A DNA stretch of 64,000 bases from Actinosynnema sp040640215 (GTDB taxonomy: Bacteria; Actinomycetota; Actinomycetes; Mycobacteriales; Pseudonocardiaceae). The notes under the pieces are model-generated. The model searched no databases. It saw nothing but the letters and a program-made list of their open reading frames with translations, and was not told where the DNA came from. Position numbers and translations under genes: made by a program. The stretch covers positions 248,001 to 312,000 of the forward strand of contig NZ_JBFABG010000004.1 in assembly GCF_040640215.1 (NCBI RefSeq), in the 5' to 3' direction. Each line of letters opens with the position of its first letter. Position 1 is the stretch's first letter. This document shows positions 41,952 to 50,568 of this stretch, one piece after another.

Positions 41952-42974
41952 GTGGTCTACAAGAGCGTGGTGCGTAAGACGTTGTTCCGGATGCACGGTG
42001 GGGACGCGGAGCGCATCCACGAGACCACCTTGCGCGCGATGACGGCGTTGAGCCCGGCAGCGCGGTTGGTGCGCCGTAAGGCCGTCGGTGGGCGCACGGT
42101 GTTCGGGGTGCGTTTCCCGAACCCGGTGGGGCTCGCTGCGGGGCTGGACAAGAACGGGCGCGCGCTGCCGACGTGGGGCGCGTTGGGGTTCGGGTTCGTG
42201 GAGGTCGGCACGGTCACCCGGCACGCGCAGCCGGGCAACCCGCGACCGAGGCTGTTCCGGCTGCGGGACAGCGAGGCGATCATCAACCGGATGGGCTTCA
42301 ACAACGACGGTGCGCTGGAGCTCGCGAACCGGTTGGACCGGTTGGGGCCGTTGTCCGTGCCGCTGGGGATCAGTCTGGGCAAGTCGAAGGTCACGCCGGT
42401 CGACGAGGCCGTGGAGGACTACCAGGCGTCGCTGCGGGCGCTCTACCGGCACGGCGACTACTTCGCGGTGAACATCAGCTCGCCCAACACGCCGGGCTTG
42501 CGGAGCTTGCAGGACCGTAAGGCGCTCGCGGAGCTCCTGTCCGCGTTGAACGAGACGTCTGCCGACCTGGCCGGATCGTCCGCGCGCAAGCCGTTGTTGG
42601 TGAAGATCGCGCCCGACCTGACCGACGAGGCGATCGGCGAGCTGCTGGAGGTGTGCGCGGCGCACCAGGTCGCCGGGCTCATCGCCACCAACACCACCCT
42701 GTCGAGGGACGGTCTCGCACCGGCGGACCAGGCGTTGGCGGGTGAGGCCGGCGGGTTGAGCGGCCGGCCGCTGGCCGTGCGGGCGCGTGAGGTGGTGCGG
42801 TTCGTGAGCCGGGAGACCGACGGGAAGCTGCCGATCATCGGGGTCGGCGGGATCGCGTCCGTGGACGACGCGAAGCGGATGATGGACGCCGGCGCGAGCC
42901 TCCTCCAGCTCTACACGGGGTTCATCTACGAGGGACCCGGGTTGGTGCGCCGAATCGCCCGGTCACTCGTCTAG
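41952..42974 (+). CDS. pyrD: dihydroorotate dehydrogenase, quinone type (class 2)
   Basis: Oxidises dihydroorotate to orotate in pyrimidine synthesis, passing electrons to the quinone pool. The N-terminal helical part (VVRKTLFRMHGGDAERIHETT) is the membrane-binding extension of class 2 enzymes. PVGLAAGLDKNGRALPTWGALGFGFVEVGTVT in parts, INRMGFNNDGA, NISSPNTPGLRSLQ (catalytic Ser), LLVKIAPDLTDE, ATNTTL and GVGGIASVDDAKRMMDAGASLLQLYTGF in parts are typical FMN-site motifs. GTG at 41952 gives 340 residues; frame further upstream is a shadow of nei2. Confidence 0.95.
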   Translation: MVYKSVVRKTLFRMHGGDAERIHETTLRAMTALSPAARLVRRKAVGGRTVFGVRFPNPVGLAAGLDKNGRALPTWGALGFGFVEVGTVTRHAQPGNPRPRLFRLRDSEAIINRMGFNNDGALELANRLDRLGPLSVPLGISLGKSKVTPVDEAVEDYQASLRALYRHGDYFAVNISSPNTPGLRSLQDRKALAELLSALNETSADLAGSSARKPLLVKIAPDLTDEAIGELLEVCAAHQVAGLIATNTTLSRDGLAPADQALAGEAGGLSGRPLAVRAREVVRFVSRETDGKLPIIGVGGIASVDDAKRMMDAGASLLQLYTGFIYEGPGLVRRIARSLV

Positions 42975-43029
42975 GGCGCTTTACACGCATCAGGTGGTCG
43001 GGTCGCAAACGCTTGCCCCCGGCTGGGCG

Positions 43030-44274
43030 TCAGATGTGGCGGACGGCGCGGAGCCAGCGCATCACCGGGTGCAGGATCACGACCAGCAGTGAGCCCCAGA
43101 CCAGGCCGCCGAGCTCCATGTCACCGAGCTTCAGCGTCAGGTCGCCGACGCCCGCGACCAGCGCCGCGCCGCCGACCAGCGCGTTGCCCGGGTTGGCCAG
43201 GTCGACCCGGTTGTCCATCCAGATCCGCACGCCGACCAGCGTGATCAGGCCGAGCAGGACCAGCGTCGCACCGCCGACCACGCCCGGCGGGATGGTGCCG
43301 AGGGCGGCGGTGGCCTTCGGCGAGAACGCCAGGAGGATCGCCATCACCCCGGTCACCGCGTACGCGGCGGTGGAGTACACCTTCGTCACGCCCATCACGC
43401 CGATGTTCTCGGAGTAGGTCGTGGTGCCGGGACTGCCGCCGAAACCCGCGAGCGTCGTGGAAAGTCCGTTGGCGATGATCGAGTCGCCGACGCTGCCGTC
43501 GAGGTTGCGGCCGGTGAGGCCGGCGACGGCCTTGACGTGGCCGACGTTCTCCGCGACCAGCACGATCACGACCGGCAGGATCAGCAGGGTGACTGACGGG
43601 CGGAGTTCCGGCGAGTGCAGGAGCGGGAGGCCGAGCCAGGCCGCGTTCGCGACCGGGGCGGTGTCCACGACGCCGAGGACGAAGCCGAGGACCCAGCCCA
43701 CGACCACGCCGAAGAGCACGGAGAAACGGAAGAAGAGCCGCCTGCCGAGGACGCCGCAGAGCAGGATGATGCCCAGGGTGACCACGGCGGGCAGGGGTTG
43801 TTCGGAGAACGAGGTCGTCGCGCGGTGCGACAGGTTCAGCCCGATGAGGATGACGACCGCGCCCGTGACGACGGGGGGCATCACCGATTCGAGCAGCCGG
43901 ACGCCGAGCGCCTTCACCGCGACGCCGATGATGATCACCAACAGGCCGGCCGCGACGATGCCGCCGAGCTGGGCGGCGATGCCCTCGCTGCGGGCGGCTT
44001 CGAGCGGGGCGATGAACGCGAAGGACGCGCCGAGGTAGCTGGGGACGCGGTTGCGCGTGATGATCAGGAAGAGCAGCGTGCCGACGCCGGAGAACAGCAG
44101 GGTCGTGCCGACCGGCAGGCCGGTGGAGGCGGGGACGAGGATGGCGGCACCGGCCATCGCGACCAGGTGCTGCGCGCCGAAGCCGATGGTGAGTGGCCAG
44201 CTCAGTCGCTCCTGCGGGCTGACCGCGTCACCGTCGGTGGTGCGGCCATCACCGTGCACGGTCCACAACGCCAC
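43030..44274 (-). CDS. NCS2-family uracil/xanthine permease (UraA type)
   Basis: Nucleobase:proton symporter of 414 residues with about 14 membrane helices. Typical segments are FGAQHLVAMAGAAILVP (near residues 32-48), VLIGLNLSHRA, VVIVLVAENVGHVKAV (the conserved Glu in the transport site), FGGSPGTTTYSENIGVMGVT (the QH/NXXG-type loop) and PPGVVGGATLVLLG. GTG start with GGGAGG. Being next to pyrD it may import uracil, but xanthine or other bases are possible. Convergent with pyrD. Confidence 0.93.
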   Translation of the reverse strand: MALWTVHGDGRTTDGDAVSPQERLSWPLTIGFGAQHLVAMAGAAILVPASTGLPVGTTLLFSGVGTLLFLIITRNRVPSYLGASFAFIAPLEAARSEGIAAQLGGIVAAGLLVIIIGVAVKALGVRLLESVMPPVVTGAVVILIGLNLSHRATTSFSEQPLPAVVTLGIILLCGVLGRRLFFRFSVLFGVVVGWVLGFVLGVVDTAPVANAAWLGLPLLHSPELRPSVTLLILPVVIVLVAENVGHVKAVAGLTGRNLDGSVGDSIIANGLSTTLAGFGGSPGTTTYSENIGVMGVTKVYSTAAYAVTGVMAILLAFSPKATAALGTIPPGVVGGATLVLLGLITLVGVRIWMDNRVDLANPGNALVGGAALVAGVGDLTLKLGDMELGGLVWGSLLVVILHPVMRWLRAVRHI

Positions 44275-44985
44275 TCAATGCCCTCCCCGACGACCAAGCC
44301 GAACGCCGCTGTCCGACTCGGAGATCCTGCCACGCCATGTAGTGGGCGCGGCCAGATAACGGTCTGATAATCACACGATCGCAGTAAGGAATACCAGACC
44401 ACCGAGCACATCAGCCCAGCTCAACTACGCAACGTGAGGTAAACCCCATTCGTGCGGATGGTCCTGGCGTGGCCTAGGCCGGCCCCGCGACTCCAAGACC
44501 CCGTCCGACCTGGCACGACCCTGCACAGCAGCCCGATCGGGTGATGGTGACGGCGGGTGGGAGGCCGGTGGGGGCCGTGGGCGGGTGGCGAGGTTCGGAT
44601 ATCCGCCGCGCAGACCGCCCATTCGGATGCCTCCACCTCGGCACTTCCCACTATCTGCGGCGCTCCTGCCCCTCTCCTGCCCATGCGTTCGGCCGCTTGT
44701 GGCGAGGTGTCGCCCGATGGCGGTGTTCCACGAACTCAACCCAGGAGCGCGATCCGGCTGGCGAGTGGCGTGACGGTTGCTGGCTGTGGCCTGATGGGTG
44801 CTCTTCCGGGGGCTTGGTGGGGCACAGGAGCATCCCAGCGGGCAGGGGTAGCCCTCAGGGCGTCCTGTGAAGTGATCGGCGGCTGAGGCCACGCTGAAGC
44901 CACAGGGCGGCGTATGCGCCTTGCCCGCGCCAGTAGGGCGGGGCGCGGGCTCAGCCGTCCACGCTGACGCTTCCTGCATCCAACA

Positions 44986-45058
44986 GGCAACGCACAGCGG
45001 CAGCCGGCAGCGGGCAGCGGGCAACGCACAGCGGGCAGCGTGCAGCGGGCAGTCAGCG
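44986..45058. repeat. GGCAGCG-type short tandem repeats
   Basis: Degenerate 7-base units (GGCAGCG, GGCAACG, GCACAGCGG) in a row, with the 14-base string GGCAACGCACAGCG occurring twice. Low-complexity array. Confidence 0.7.
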
Positions 45059-45154
45059 GACCGGACGCCGGGCTTCGGGTGAACCGGGGAAGCGGCCGGC
45101 AGGAAACATCAGCGGGACTGACTCAGCAGCTCGTGGCGTGGTAGCTGATGCACT

Positions 45155-45222
45155 GGGGCTGTGGGCAGGCTGGGGCTGTGAGCAGGCTGAGGCCCTGGAC
45201 AGGCTCGGGCTGTGGGCAGGCT
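45155..45222. repeat. four 17-bp tandem repeats
   Basis: Exact 17-base periodicity: units at 45155-45171, 45172-45188, 45189-45205 and 45206-45222, consensus GGGGCTGTGGGCAGGCT. Unit 3 is the most diverged. No spacers, so not CRISPR. Confidence 0.9.
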
Positions 45223-45438
45223 GGTGCCACGAGGGCGTGCCAGATGCCTGCGTGGTGCCCGCCGATGCGCCTCCTCTTCGTTCTCGGCAACGAAATCATG
45301 GCCGGGAAAGTGCCCGAAGTGGGCCCGTTTTCTCCTGGTTCACGCCTTTGTGCGGATCTTGTACGGAACCTGGGAGTCGGGCCTCGGCAGGGGCTGGAGC
45401 CGGGGGCGCGGCGGGGCGTTGTACAGGCTAGTTGCTGG

Positions 45439-46266
45439 TCAGGGGGTTTCCGGGCGGGTCCAGCGGGAGAGGTCTCGGAGGGCCGAGGCCAGGCCTGCCA
45501 GGTGGTCCGTTGCTTCGCCGAGGACCTGGCGGGGGTTGTTGGCCGTGCTTTCCGCCAGCACCCGGCCCGCTGCGGCCACCAGGCCGCAGTAGCCGTCCAC
45601 GCCTTCGTCGAGCTGTGCCCTCAGGCGTTGGACCCCTTCCACCAGCGGGGCGCGGTCCAAGGGGGGTGCGGTGTCCCGGGCTCGTTCCACCGCCTGCAAC
45701 TGGTGCGACACCGCCCTGATCGCGCTCGACGCCTCGGTTCCCGTCACCCTCGCCTGGACCACCGAGTCCGCCGGCACCGAGGTCAGGGCCGCCGAGTCGA
45801 GCTGGCGCAGGAGTTCGCGGAGCGTGTCCTCCGCGTCCTCCAGGCGCTCCATCGGCTGCCTGGCCGCCGAGCTCCGCGCGGGCAGCGGGGTGGGGGTGGG
45901 TGCCGCCGCCAACTGTTGGCGGGCCGTGTCGATCGACTTCATCTTGGACTTCGTGCGCACCGCGAGGACGCCGGTGCCGGCCAGGGCGATGGCTGCCCCG
46001 ACGCCCGCCGCCGTGGGCAGCGCTCCGACCAGGGCGAGGGTCCCGACCACCGCGAGGATGGCCAGGACGATCAACCAGAACGTGAGCACCCGACTCGACC
46101 GGCGGTACCGCCGGTCGAGTTTGGCGCGTGGGTCGTTCCAGGCGGTCAACCGCCGTTTCACCTGGTCCGCGAGTTGACCTTGGAGCTGGCGGTTGACCGC
46201 GCCGCCGACCAGGTGGGCGATCTCACCGGCCGCTCTCCGCCGGGGATCCATCCTCGGATGATCCAT
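45439..46266 (-). CDS. pspM: PspM-like membrane protein of the phage-shock operon
   Basis: Third gene of the clgR-pspA-pspM unit. The 275-residue protein has an N-terminal amphipathic part (GEIAHLVGGAVNRQLQGQLADQV), two adjacent membrane helices (about residues 62-82 and 86-104) and a long helical cytoplasmic region with LEDAEDTLRELLRQLDSAAL and many Arg/Glu, suited to hold PspA. In Mycobacterium PspM binds PspA at the membrane. ATG at 46266 is used; a GTG three codons earlier (46275) is possible. Confidence 0.82.
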   Translation of the reverse strand: MDHPRMDPRRRAAGEIAHLVGGAVNRQLQGQLADQVKRRLTAWNDPRAKLDRRYRRSSRVLTFWLIVLAILAVVGTLALVGALPTAAGVGAAIALAGTGVLAVRTKSKMKSIDTARQQLAAAPTPTPLPARSSAARQPMERLEDAEDTLRELLRQLDSAALTSVPADSVVQARVTGTEASSAIRAVSHQLQAVERARDTAPPLDRAPLVEGVQRLRAQLDEGVDGYCGLVAAAGRVLAESTANNPRQVLGEATDHLAGLASALRDLSRWTRPETP

Positions 46267-46279
46267 CGCGGACACGCCC

Positions 46280-47167
46280 TCAGCCCTGGCTCGCGGGCGG
46301 GTTCTGCTGCGGCAACTGCTGGGTCTGCTGCGGCGCGCTCTGCGGCGTGCTCTGCGCCTGCTGCTGGACGCGCTGCTGGATCTCCTGCTGGATGTTCGCC
46401 GCGGCGCTGCCGGGCTTGGCGGCCGTGACCTCGCCCGCGACGCTGCCGCCGCGCATGGACGCGCGGATCTGCTCCAGGCGGGACGAACCGGCCATCTGGG
46501 TGGTCGACTGCTGGACCTCCAGCATCCGGCCCTGCACCGAGTTCTGGGCGAGTTCCGCCGAGCCGAGGGCGGTGGTGTACCGCTTCTCGATCTTGTCCCG
46601 GACCTCTTCCAGCGACGGCGTGTTGGCCGGCGCGGCGAGCTCGGACATCTGGCGCAGCGACGCGGAGACCTGCTCCTGCATCTTGGCCTGCTCCAACTGG
46701 CTGAGCAGCTTGGTGCGCTCGGCGAGTTTCTGCTGGAGCACCATCGCGTTGCGCTCGACGGCCTGCTTGGCCTGCGTGGCCGCCTGGAGCGACTGGTCGT
46801 GCAGGGTCTTGAGGTCCTCGATGCTCTGCTCGGCGGTGACGAGCTGGGTCGCGAACGACGTGGCCGCGTTCTCGAACTCCTGGGCGCGCGCCTCGTCGCC
46901 CTTGCCCCGTGCCTCGTCGGCGAGCACGAGAGCCTGGCGTGCGGACGCCTGGAGCTTCTCGACCTCACCGAGCTGCCGGTTGAGCTTCATCTCCAGTTGG
47001 CGCTGGTTGCCGATCACCGCGGCGGCCTGCTGCGACAGCGCCTGGTGCTGCCGCTGCGCCTCCTCGATGGCCTGCTGGATCTGCACCTTCGGGTCGGCGT
47101 GCTCGTCGATCTTGGACGAAAAAGCCGCCATGAAGTACTTCCATGCCTTCACGAAAGGGTTGGCCAT
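46280..47167 (-). CDS. pspA: phage-shock protein A (PspA/IM30)
   Basis: Peripheral membrane coiled-coil protein of 295 residues that stabilises stressed membranes. MANPFVKAWKYFMAAFSSKI is the amphipathic helix, followed by DEHADPKVQIQQAIEEAQRQ and long coiled coil (about residues 25-220). The last 50 residues are a Gln/Pro-rich tail (QQVQQQAQ, QQTQQLPQQNPPASQG), longer than typical PspA. ATG with AGGAG. It lies 311 bases after clgR and directly before pspM. Confidence 0.93.
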   Translation of the reverse strand: MANPFVKAWKYFMAAFSSKIDEHADPKVQIQQAIEEAQRQHQALSQQAAAVIGNQRQLEMKLNRQLGEVEKLQASARQALVLADEARGKGDEARAQEFENAATSFATQLVTAEQSIEDLKTLHDQSLQAATQAKQAVERNAMVLQQKLAERTKLLSQLEQAKMQEQVSASLRQMSELAAPANTPSLEEVRDKIEKRYTTALGSAELAQNSVQGRMLEVQQSTTQMAGSSRLEQIRASMRGGSVAGEVTAAKPGSAAANIQQEIQQRVQQQAQSTPQSAPQQTQQLPQQNPPASQG

Positions 47168-47478
47168 CTCCTACGCCTGCCTTCTCCGCACTATCCCTGG
47201 CTCGCGCTCGTGATTGGCAACGACCCGGTGCCGGTGTTGGTTCCATCGTGTCAGTTGTCCCGTGCCTCTTCCACCGACCTGGGGAGATATCCGGGTTCAC
47301 CCTGAGTCACCCCTGAAACTTCGGTCGGCACGGGTAATCCTGCCCGTCCGCCGCTCCGGGGGACGCGGCGACCCCGCGCGCGGTTGCCAAGTCGTTGCAG
47401 TGCGGCGTGGCCGGGGGTGCTCATGCCAGGAAGCCGAGCCGGACGGACCGGCTCGGCTTCGGACGTGGGCTGCTCGGG
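47168..47478. other. intergenic region between clgR and pspA
   Basis: 311 bases. It contains the hairpin listed at 47430-47460. A separate pspA promoter is likely but I cannot place it. Confidence 0.5.
47430..47460 (-). terminator. hairpin after clgR
   Basis: Perfect 13-bp stem (47430-47442 with 47448-47460) with an ACGGA loop, 18 bases beyond the clgR stop. It may end or attenuate the clgR transcript before pspA. Confidence 0.75.
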
Positions 47479-47901
47479 TTATGCCGCCACCACGGTGCCG
47501 CGCGGTTTGCCGATCGTCGTGGTCAGCCGGTGCGTGAGCATCGGCTGGATGCGCAGGTCGGACAGGTCGTTGCCGATGACGGCGGGCACGAGCGTGCCGC
47601 CTTCGAGGCTCGGCGCGGCGGGCTGCGCGCGCTCGGTGAGCTCGGCCGGGCTGGTCACCGGTCGCTGGACGGCACCGATGTCCGAGGCGACCAGGTGGAG
47701 TAGTTCGAACAGGGGCAGGTCCAACGCCTCGCAGATGGCGGCCAGCAGTTCGCTGGACGCCTCCTTGCGGCCACGCTCCACCTCGGACAGGTACCCCAGG
47801 CTGACGCGGGCGGTCCTGGAGACCTCGCGCAGCGTGCGGCGTTGGGTGGTGCGGGCATGGCGGAGCCGATCACCGATCGCCTCGCGTAGCAGCACGGTCA
47901 T
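47479..47901 (-). CDS. clgR: ClgR-family transcriptional regulator
   Basis: XRE-type activator of Clp protease and psp genes. 140 residues. Helix-turn-helix LREVSRTARVSLGYLSEVERGRKEASSELL in parts (SLGYLSEVERGRKEASSELL, near residues 33-52) is the ClgR pattern, and the C-terminus ends TIGKPRGTVVAA. In Mycobacterium and Corynebacterium ClgR is degraded by ClpP through its C-terminal Val-Ala-Ala; here the end is likewise VVAA. ATG at 47901; the frame above is discounted. Confidence 0.92.
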   Translation of the reverse strand: MTVLLREAIGDRLRHARTTQRRTLREVSRTARVSLGYLSEVERGRKEASSELLAAICEALDLPLFELLHLVASDIGAVQRPVTSPAELTERAQPAAPSLEGGTLVPAVIGNDLSDLRIQPMLTHRLTTTIGKPRGTVVAA

Positions 47902-47979
47902 CGCGCGCCTCCTTCCGGCCGGCCGTGCCACCACGTTACCGACCCGTCCCGTCGACGGGCAGTGACTTCCGGACACGTC

Positions 47980-47990
47980 CGCCCAGGGCG
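47980..47990. promoter_or_regulatory. putative ClgR box
   Basis: CGCCCAGGGCG fits the published ClgR core CGCYNANRGCG and lies 79-89 bases upstream of clgR, suggesting autoregulation. The flanking bases match only on one side. Confidence 0.6.
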
Positions 47991-48057
47991 AACGAGTGAA
48001 CCCGCCGGTAAGTTCCCGCGTCGGTCCCCGTGTAGCGGCCTGATCGCCCTGTTCACG

Positions 48058-48531
48058 TCACCCGGCGGCGATGTCGAGGTGGTCGCGGAGCAGAGTGAGA
48101 GCGGCGGTCGCGGCGGCGTGTCGGATCGCGCTCCGATCGCCACGGACAGTGATCGTGCGGACGGTGGAACCGGACGGACCGGACAAACCGATGTGGACGG
48201 TGCCGGGTGCGACGCCGTCCTGGGGGTCCGGCCCGGCCACACCGGTCAACCCGAGGCCCCACGTCGCCCCGCAGCGCTCCCGCGCCCCCTCGGCGAGCTG
48301 ACGGGCCACCTCGGGGTGCACCGCGCCGTGCTCGGCGAGCAGGGCGGCGTCCACGCCCGCGAGCGATTCCTTCAGGTCGGTGGCGTAGACGATCAGCCCG
48401 CCGCGCAGCACGGCGCTGGCCCCGGGCACGGTGGTGATCTCGACCGCGACCAGCCCGGCGGTGAGCGACTCGGCGGTGGCGACGGTCTCCCCGCGCCCCG
48501 CCAGCCCGGCGACGACCTCGGCCGCCGTCAC
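48058..48531 (-). CDS. cinA: CinA C-terminal domain protein (nicotinamide-nucleotide amidase type)
   Basis: 157-residue CinA-C domain protein; in other bacteria this domain deamidates NMN. VATAESLTAGLVAVEITTVPGAS in part (AESLTAGL, active Ser/Thr, near residues 20-27), GGLIVYATDLKESLAGV, EHGAVHPEVARQLAEGARER in part and GLGLTGVAGPDPQDGVAPGTVHIGL in parts. The N-terminal molybdopterin-like domain is absent, as in most actinobacterial copies. GTG start, 14 bases after pgsA. Confidence 0.92.
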   Translation of the reverse strand: MTAAEVVAGLAGRGETVATAESLTAGLVAVEITTVPGASAVLRGGLIVYATDLKESLAGVDAALLAEHGAVHPEVARQLAEGARERCGATWGLGLTGVAGPDPQDGVAPGTVHIGLSGPSGSTVRTITVRGDRSAIRHAAATAALTLLRDHLDIAAG

Positions 48532-48544
48532 GCCCCGGCCACCA

Positions 48545-49129
48545 TCACGTCCCGGCCACCGCGCGCTTGCCGCGCGCCCGCAGCCGGAACGCGCGGATCA
48601 CGTAGTCGACACCGGTGACGACGGTCAGCGCGACCGCCGCGTACATCGAGATCAGGGCGACGGCTTGGAGGACCGGCGGCAGCGGCAGCAGGTAGAGGCC
48701 GATGGCGAAGATCTGGACGAGCGTCTTGGCCTTGCCGCCGCGACTGGCCGGGATCACGCCGTGCCGGATCACCCAGAACCGCAGCAGGGTGACGCCGACC
48801 TCGCGGACCGCGATGACCACGGTGACCCACCACGGCAGTTCGCCGAGCAGGCTCAGGCCGACCAGCGCCGCCCCGGTGAGCGCCTTGTCCGCGATCGGGT
48901 CGGCGATCTTGCCGAAGTCGGTGATCAGGCCGTGCTTGCGGGCCAGGTTGCCGTCCACGTGGTCGGTGACCGACGCGATGGCGAACACCGCGAACGCGGC
49001 GAGCCGCCACCGGTGGTCGTGGCCGTCCTCGGCGAGCAGCAGGTAGAGGAACACCGGCACGAGCACCAGCCGGGACATCGTCAGCACGTTGGCGATGTTC
49101 AGCACCGGCACGCGCGGCGGTTCTGTCAC
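48545..49129 (-). CDS. pgsA: CDP-alcohol phosphatidyltransferase (PgsA type)
   Basis: Membrane enzyme making phosphatidylglycerol phosphate from CDP-diacylglycerol. Helices through 194 residues. The CDP-alcohol motif is D-x2-D-G-x2-A-R-x8-G-x3-D-x3-D: here TDHVDGNLARKHGLITDFGKIADPIADK in parts (DHVDGNLAR near residue 55; GKIADPIADK near 73). The first motif residue is Asp and all catalytic Asp are kept. GTG at 49129 overlaps the rimO stop (GTGA). Frame above is a shadow of rimO. Confidence 0.93.
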   Translation of the reverse strand: MTEPPRVPVLNIANVLTMSRLVLVPVFLYLLLAEDGHDHRWRLAAFAVFAIASVTDHVDGNLARKHGLITDFGKIADPIADKALTGAALVGLSLLGELPWWVTVVIAVREVGVTLLRFWVIRHGVIPASRGGKAKTLVQIFAIGLYLLPLPPVLQAVALISMYAAVALTVVTGVDYVIRAFRLRARGKRAVAGT

Positions 49130-50529
49130 CTGGGGAGCACCTCGATCGCGGTGACCACCAGGTCCACGCCCTCGGCGGCGTCGACCCGGCAGCGCACCAG
49201 GTCGCCGACGGTCAGCCCGTCGGCGTTGGTGATCACGCACTCGCCGTCGACCTCGGGTGCCTGGTGCCCGGCCCGGCCGACGCAGTCGCTCTCGTCGTCC
49301 TCCTCGGTCTCGACCAGGACGACGACCTCCTGGCCCACGCGGTCCTCGGCGCGCTGCGAGGTGAGCTCCTCGACCAGGTTGGAGATCCGGGTGACGCGCG
49401 CGGCGATGGTGTCGGCGTCGAGCTTGTCGCCCAGCCCCTCGGCCTCGGTGCCGTCCTCGTCGGAGTAGCCGAACACGCCGACCGCGTCCAGCCGGGCCCC
49501 GGTGAGGAACTTCTCCAGCTCGGCGACGTCCTGCTCGGTCTCGCCGGGGAAGCCGACGATGACGTTGCTGCGGATGCCGGCCTCCGGCGCGAGGCGGCGG
49601 ATCTGCTCGATCAGCCCCAGGAACGACTCGGTGGAGCCGAACCGGCGCATCCGGCGGAGCACCGGCTCGCTGGAGTGCTGGAAGGACATGTCGAAGTACT
49701 GGGCGACGTTCGGCGTGGTCGCGATGGCCGTGACCAGGGTGGGCTTGGTCTCGGCGGGCTGGAGGTAGGAGACGCGGACCCGGTCCACGACCTCGGCCAG
49801 GCGCTCCAGCAGGTTCTCCAGGCCGCCCAGCTCGCGCGGCAGGTCCTTGGCGTACGAGGTGGAGTTCTCGCTGACCAGGAACACCTCGCGGACGCCCTGC
49901 TCGGCCAGCCACCTGGCCTCGGCGACGATCTCGTCGGGGTGGCGGGAGACGAACGCGCCCCGGAAGCTCGGGATGGCGCAGAACGAGCAGCGGCGGTCGC
50001 AGCCGGAGGCGATCTTCAACGGCGCGACGGGGGTGTCTTCGAGGCGGGTGCGCAGCACGCGCGGGCCCCAGCCGTGGCCGGGCACCTGGACCTCGGTGGC
50101 GGCCTGGGGGCGCTGCACGGGCGTGAGCGGCAGCAGGGTGCGGCGGTCGACCGGCTTGTGCGACGCGACGGTCTGGCCCGCCAGCACGTCGTCCAGGCGG
50201 TCGGCGAGGTTCTCGTAGTGGTCGAACCCGAGCACCGCGTTCGCCTCGGGGAGGTTGTCGGCGAGCTCGGTGCCGTACCGCTCGGCCATGCAGCCGACCG
50301 CGACGACCTTGGCACCGGAGTCGGCGGCGGCGAGCAGCGTGTCGACGGAGTCCTTCTTGGCGGACTCGACGAAGCCGCACGTGTTGACCACGATCACGTC
50401 CGCCTCGCCGTCCACCAGCTCCCAACCGCTCGCGGTGAGCCGGCCGGCCAACTCCTCGGAGTCGACCTCGTTGCGGGCGCACCCGAGGGTCAGCATGGAG
50501 ACGCGCTTGGACGTGGTGGGGGAAGACAC
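49126..50529 (-). CDS. rimO: ribosomal protein S12 methylthiotransferase RimO
   Basis: Radical-SAM enzyme that methylthiolates an Asp of ribosomal protein uS12. The N-terminal UPF0004 domain has LTLGCARNEVDSE and VVNTCGFVESAKKDSV, whose Cys bind the auxiliary cluster. The radical-SAM motif is SGCDRRCSFCAIPSFRG, followed by LVSENSTSYAKDL, and the C-terminal TRAM domain ends VVTAIEVLPR. The GTG at 50529 is chosen over an ATG 11 codons upstream because TACGCT sits 7 bases before it (leaderless type). 467 residues. Confidence 0.94.
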   Translation of the reverse strand: MSSPTTSKRVSMLTLGCARNEVDSEELAGRLTASGWELVDGEADVIVVNTCGFVESAKKDSVDTLLAAADSGAKVVAVGCMAERYGTELADNLPEANAVLGFDHYENLADRLDDVLAGQTVASHKPVDRRTLLPLTPVQRPQAATEVQVPGHGWGPRVLRTRLEDTPVAPLKIASGCDRRCSFCAIPSFRGAFVSRHPDEIVAEARWLAEQGVREVFLVSENSTSYAKDLPRELGGLENLLERLAEVVDRVRVSYLQPAETKPTLVTAIATTPNVAQYFDMSFQHSSEPVLRRMRRFGSTESFLGLIEQIRRLAPEAGIRSNVIVGFPGETEQDVAELEKFLTGARLDAVGVFGYSDEDGTEAEGLGDKLDADTIAARVTRISNLVEELTSQRAEDRVGQEVVVLVETEEDDESDCVGRAGHQAPEVDGECVITNADGLTVGDLVRCRVDAAEGVDLVVTAIEVLPR

Positions 50530-50536
50530 GGTGCTC

Positions 50537-50542
50537 AGCGTA
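50537..50542 (-). promoter_or_regulatory. leaderless-type -10 of rimO
   Basis: TACGCT on the minus strand, 7 bases before the chosen GTG. No ribosome site is seen. Confidence 0.65.
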
Positions 50543-50568
50543 ACCGGCTGCCCGGCCGGCACCTGACA

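Larger units (their letters stand above)
44275..45438. other. 1.16-kb gene-free region with tandem repeats
   Basis: Between uraA start and pspM end. It must hold the uraA promoter. Several short open frames exist on both strands, but none has a convincing start, family likeness or length, and they overlap in many frames. It contains GGCAGCG-type and 17-bp tandem repeats. No tRNA, IS or CRISPR is visible. Confidence 0.6.

Noticed and set aside
44421..45030. Several short open frames in the gap before pspM
   Set aside because: Overlapping in many frames, no ribosome sites that decide a start, no family likeness; a brief MAVFHELNPGARSGWRVA frame looks protein-like but is only 18 codons.
45155..45222. 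Possible CRISPR array or iterons
   Set aside because: 17-bp units with no spacers and no replication or cas genes nearby; best called a tandem repeat.
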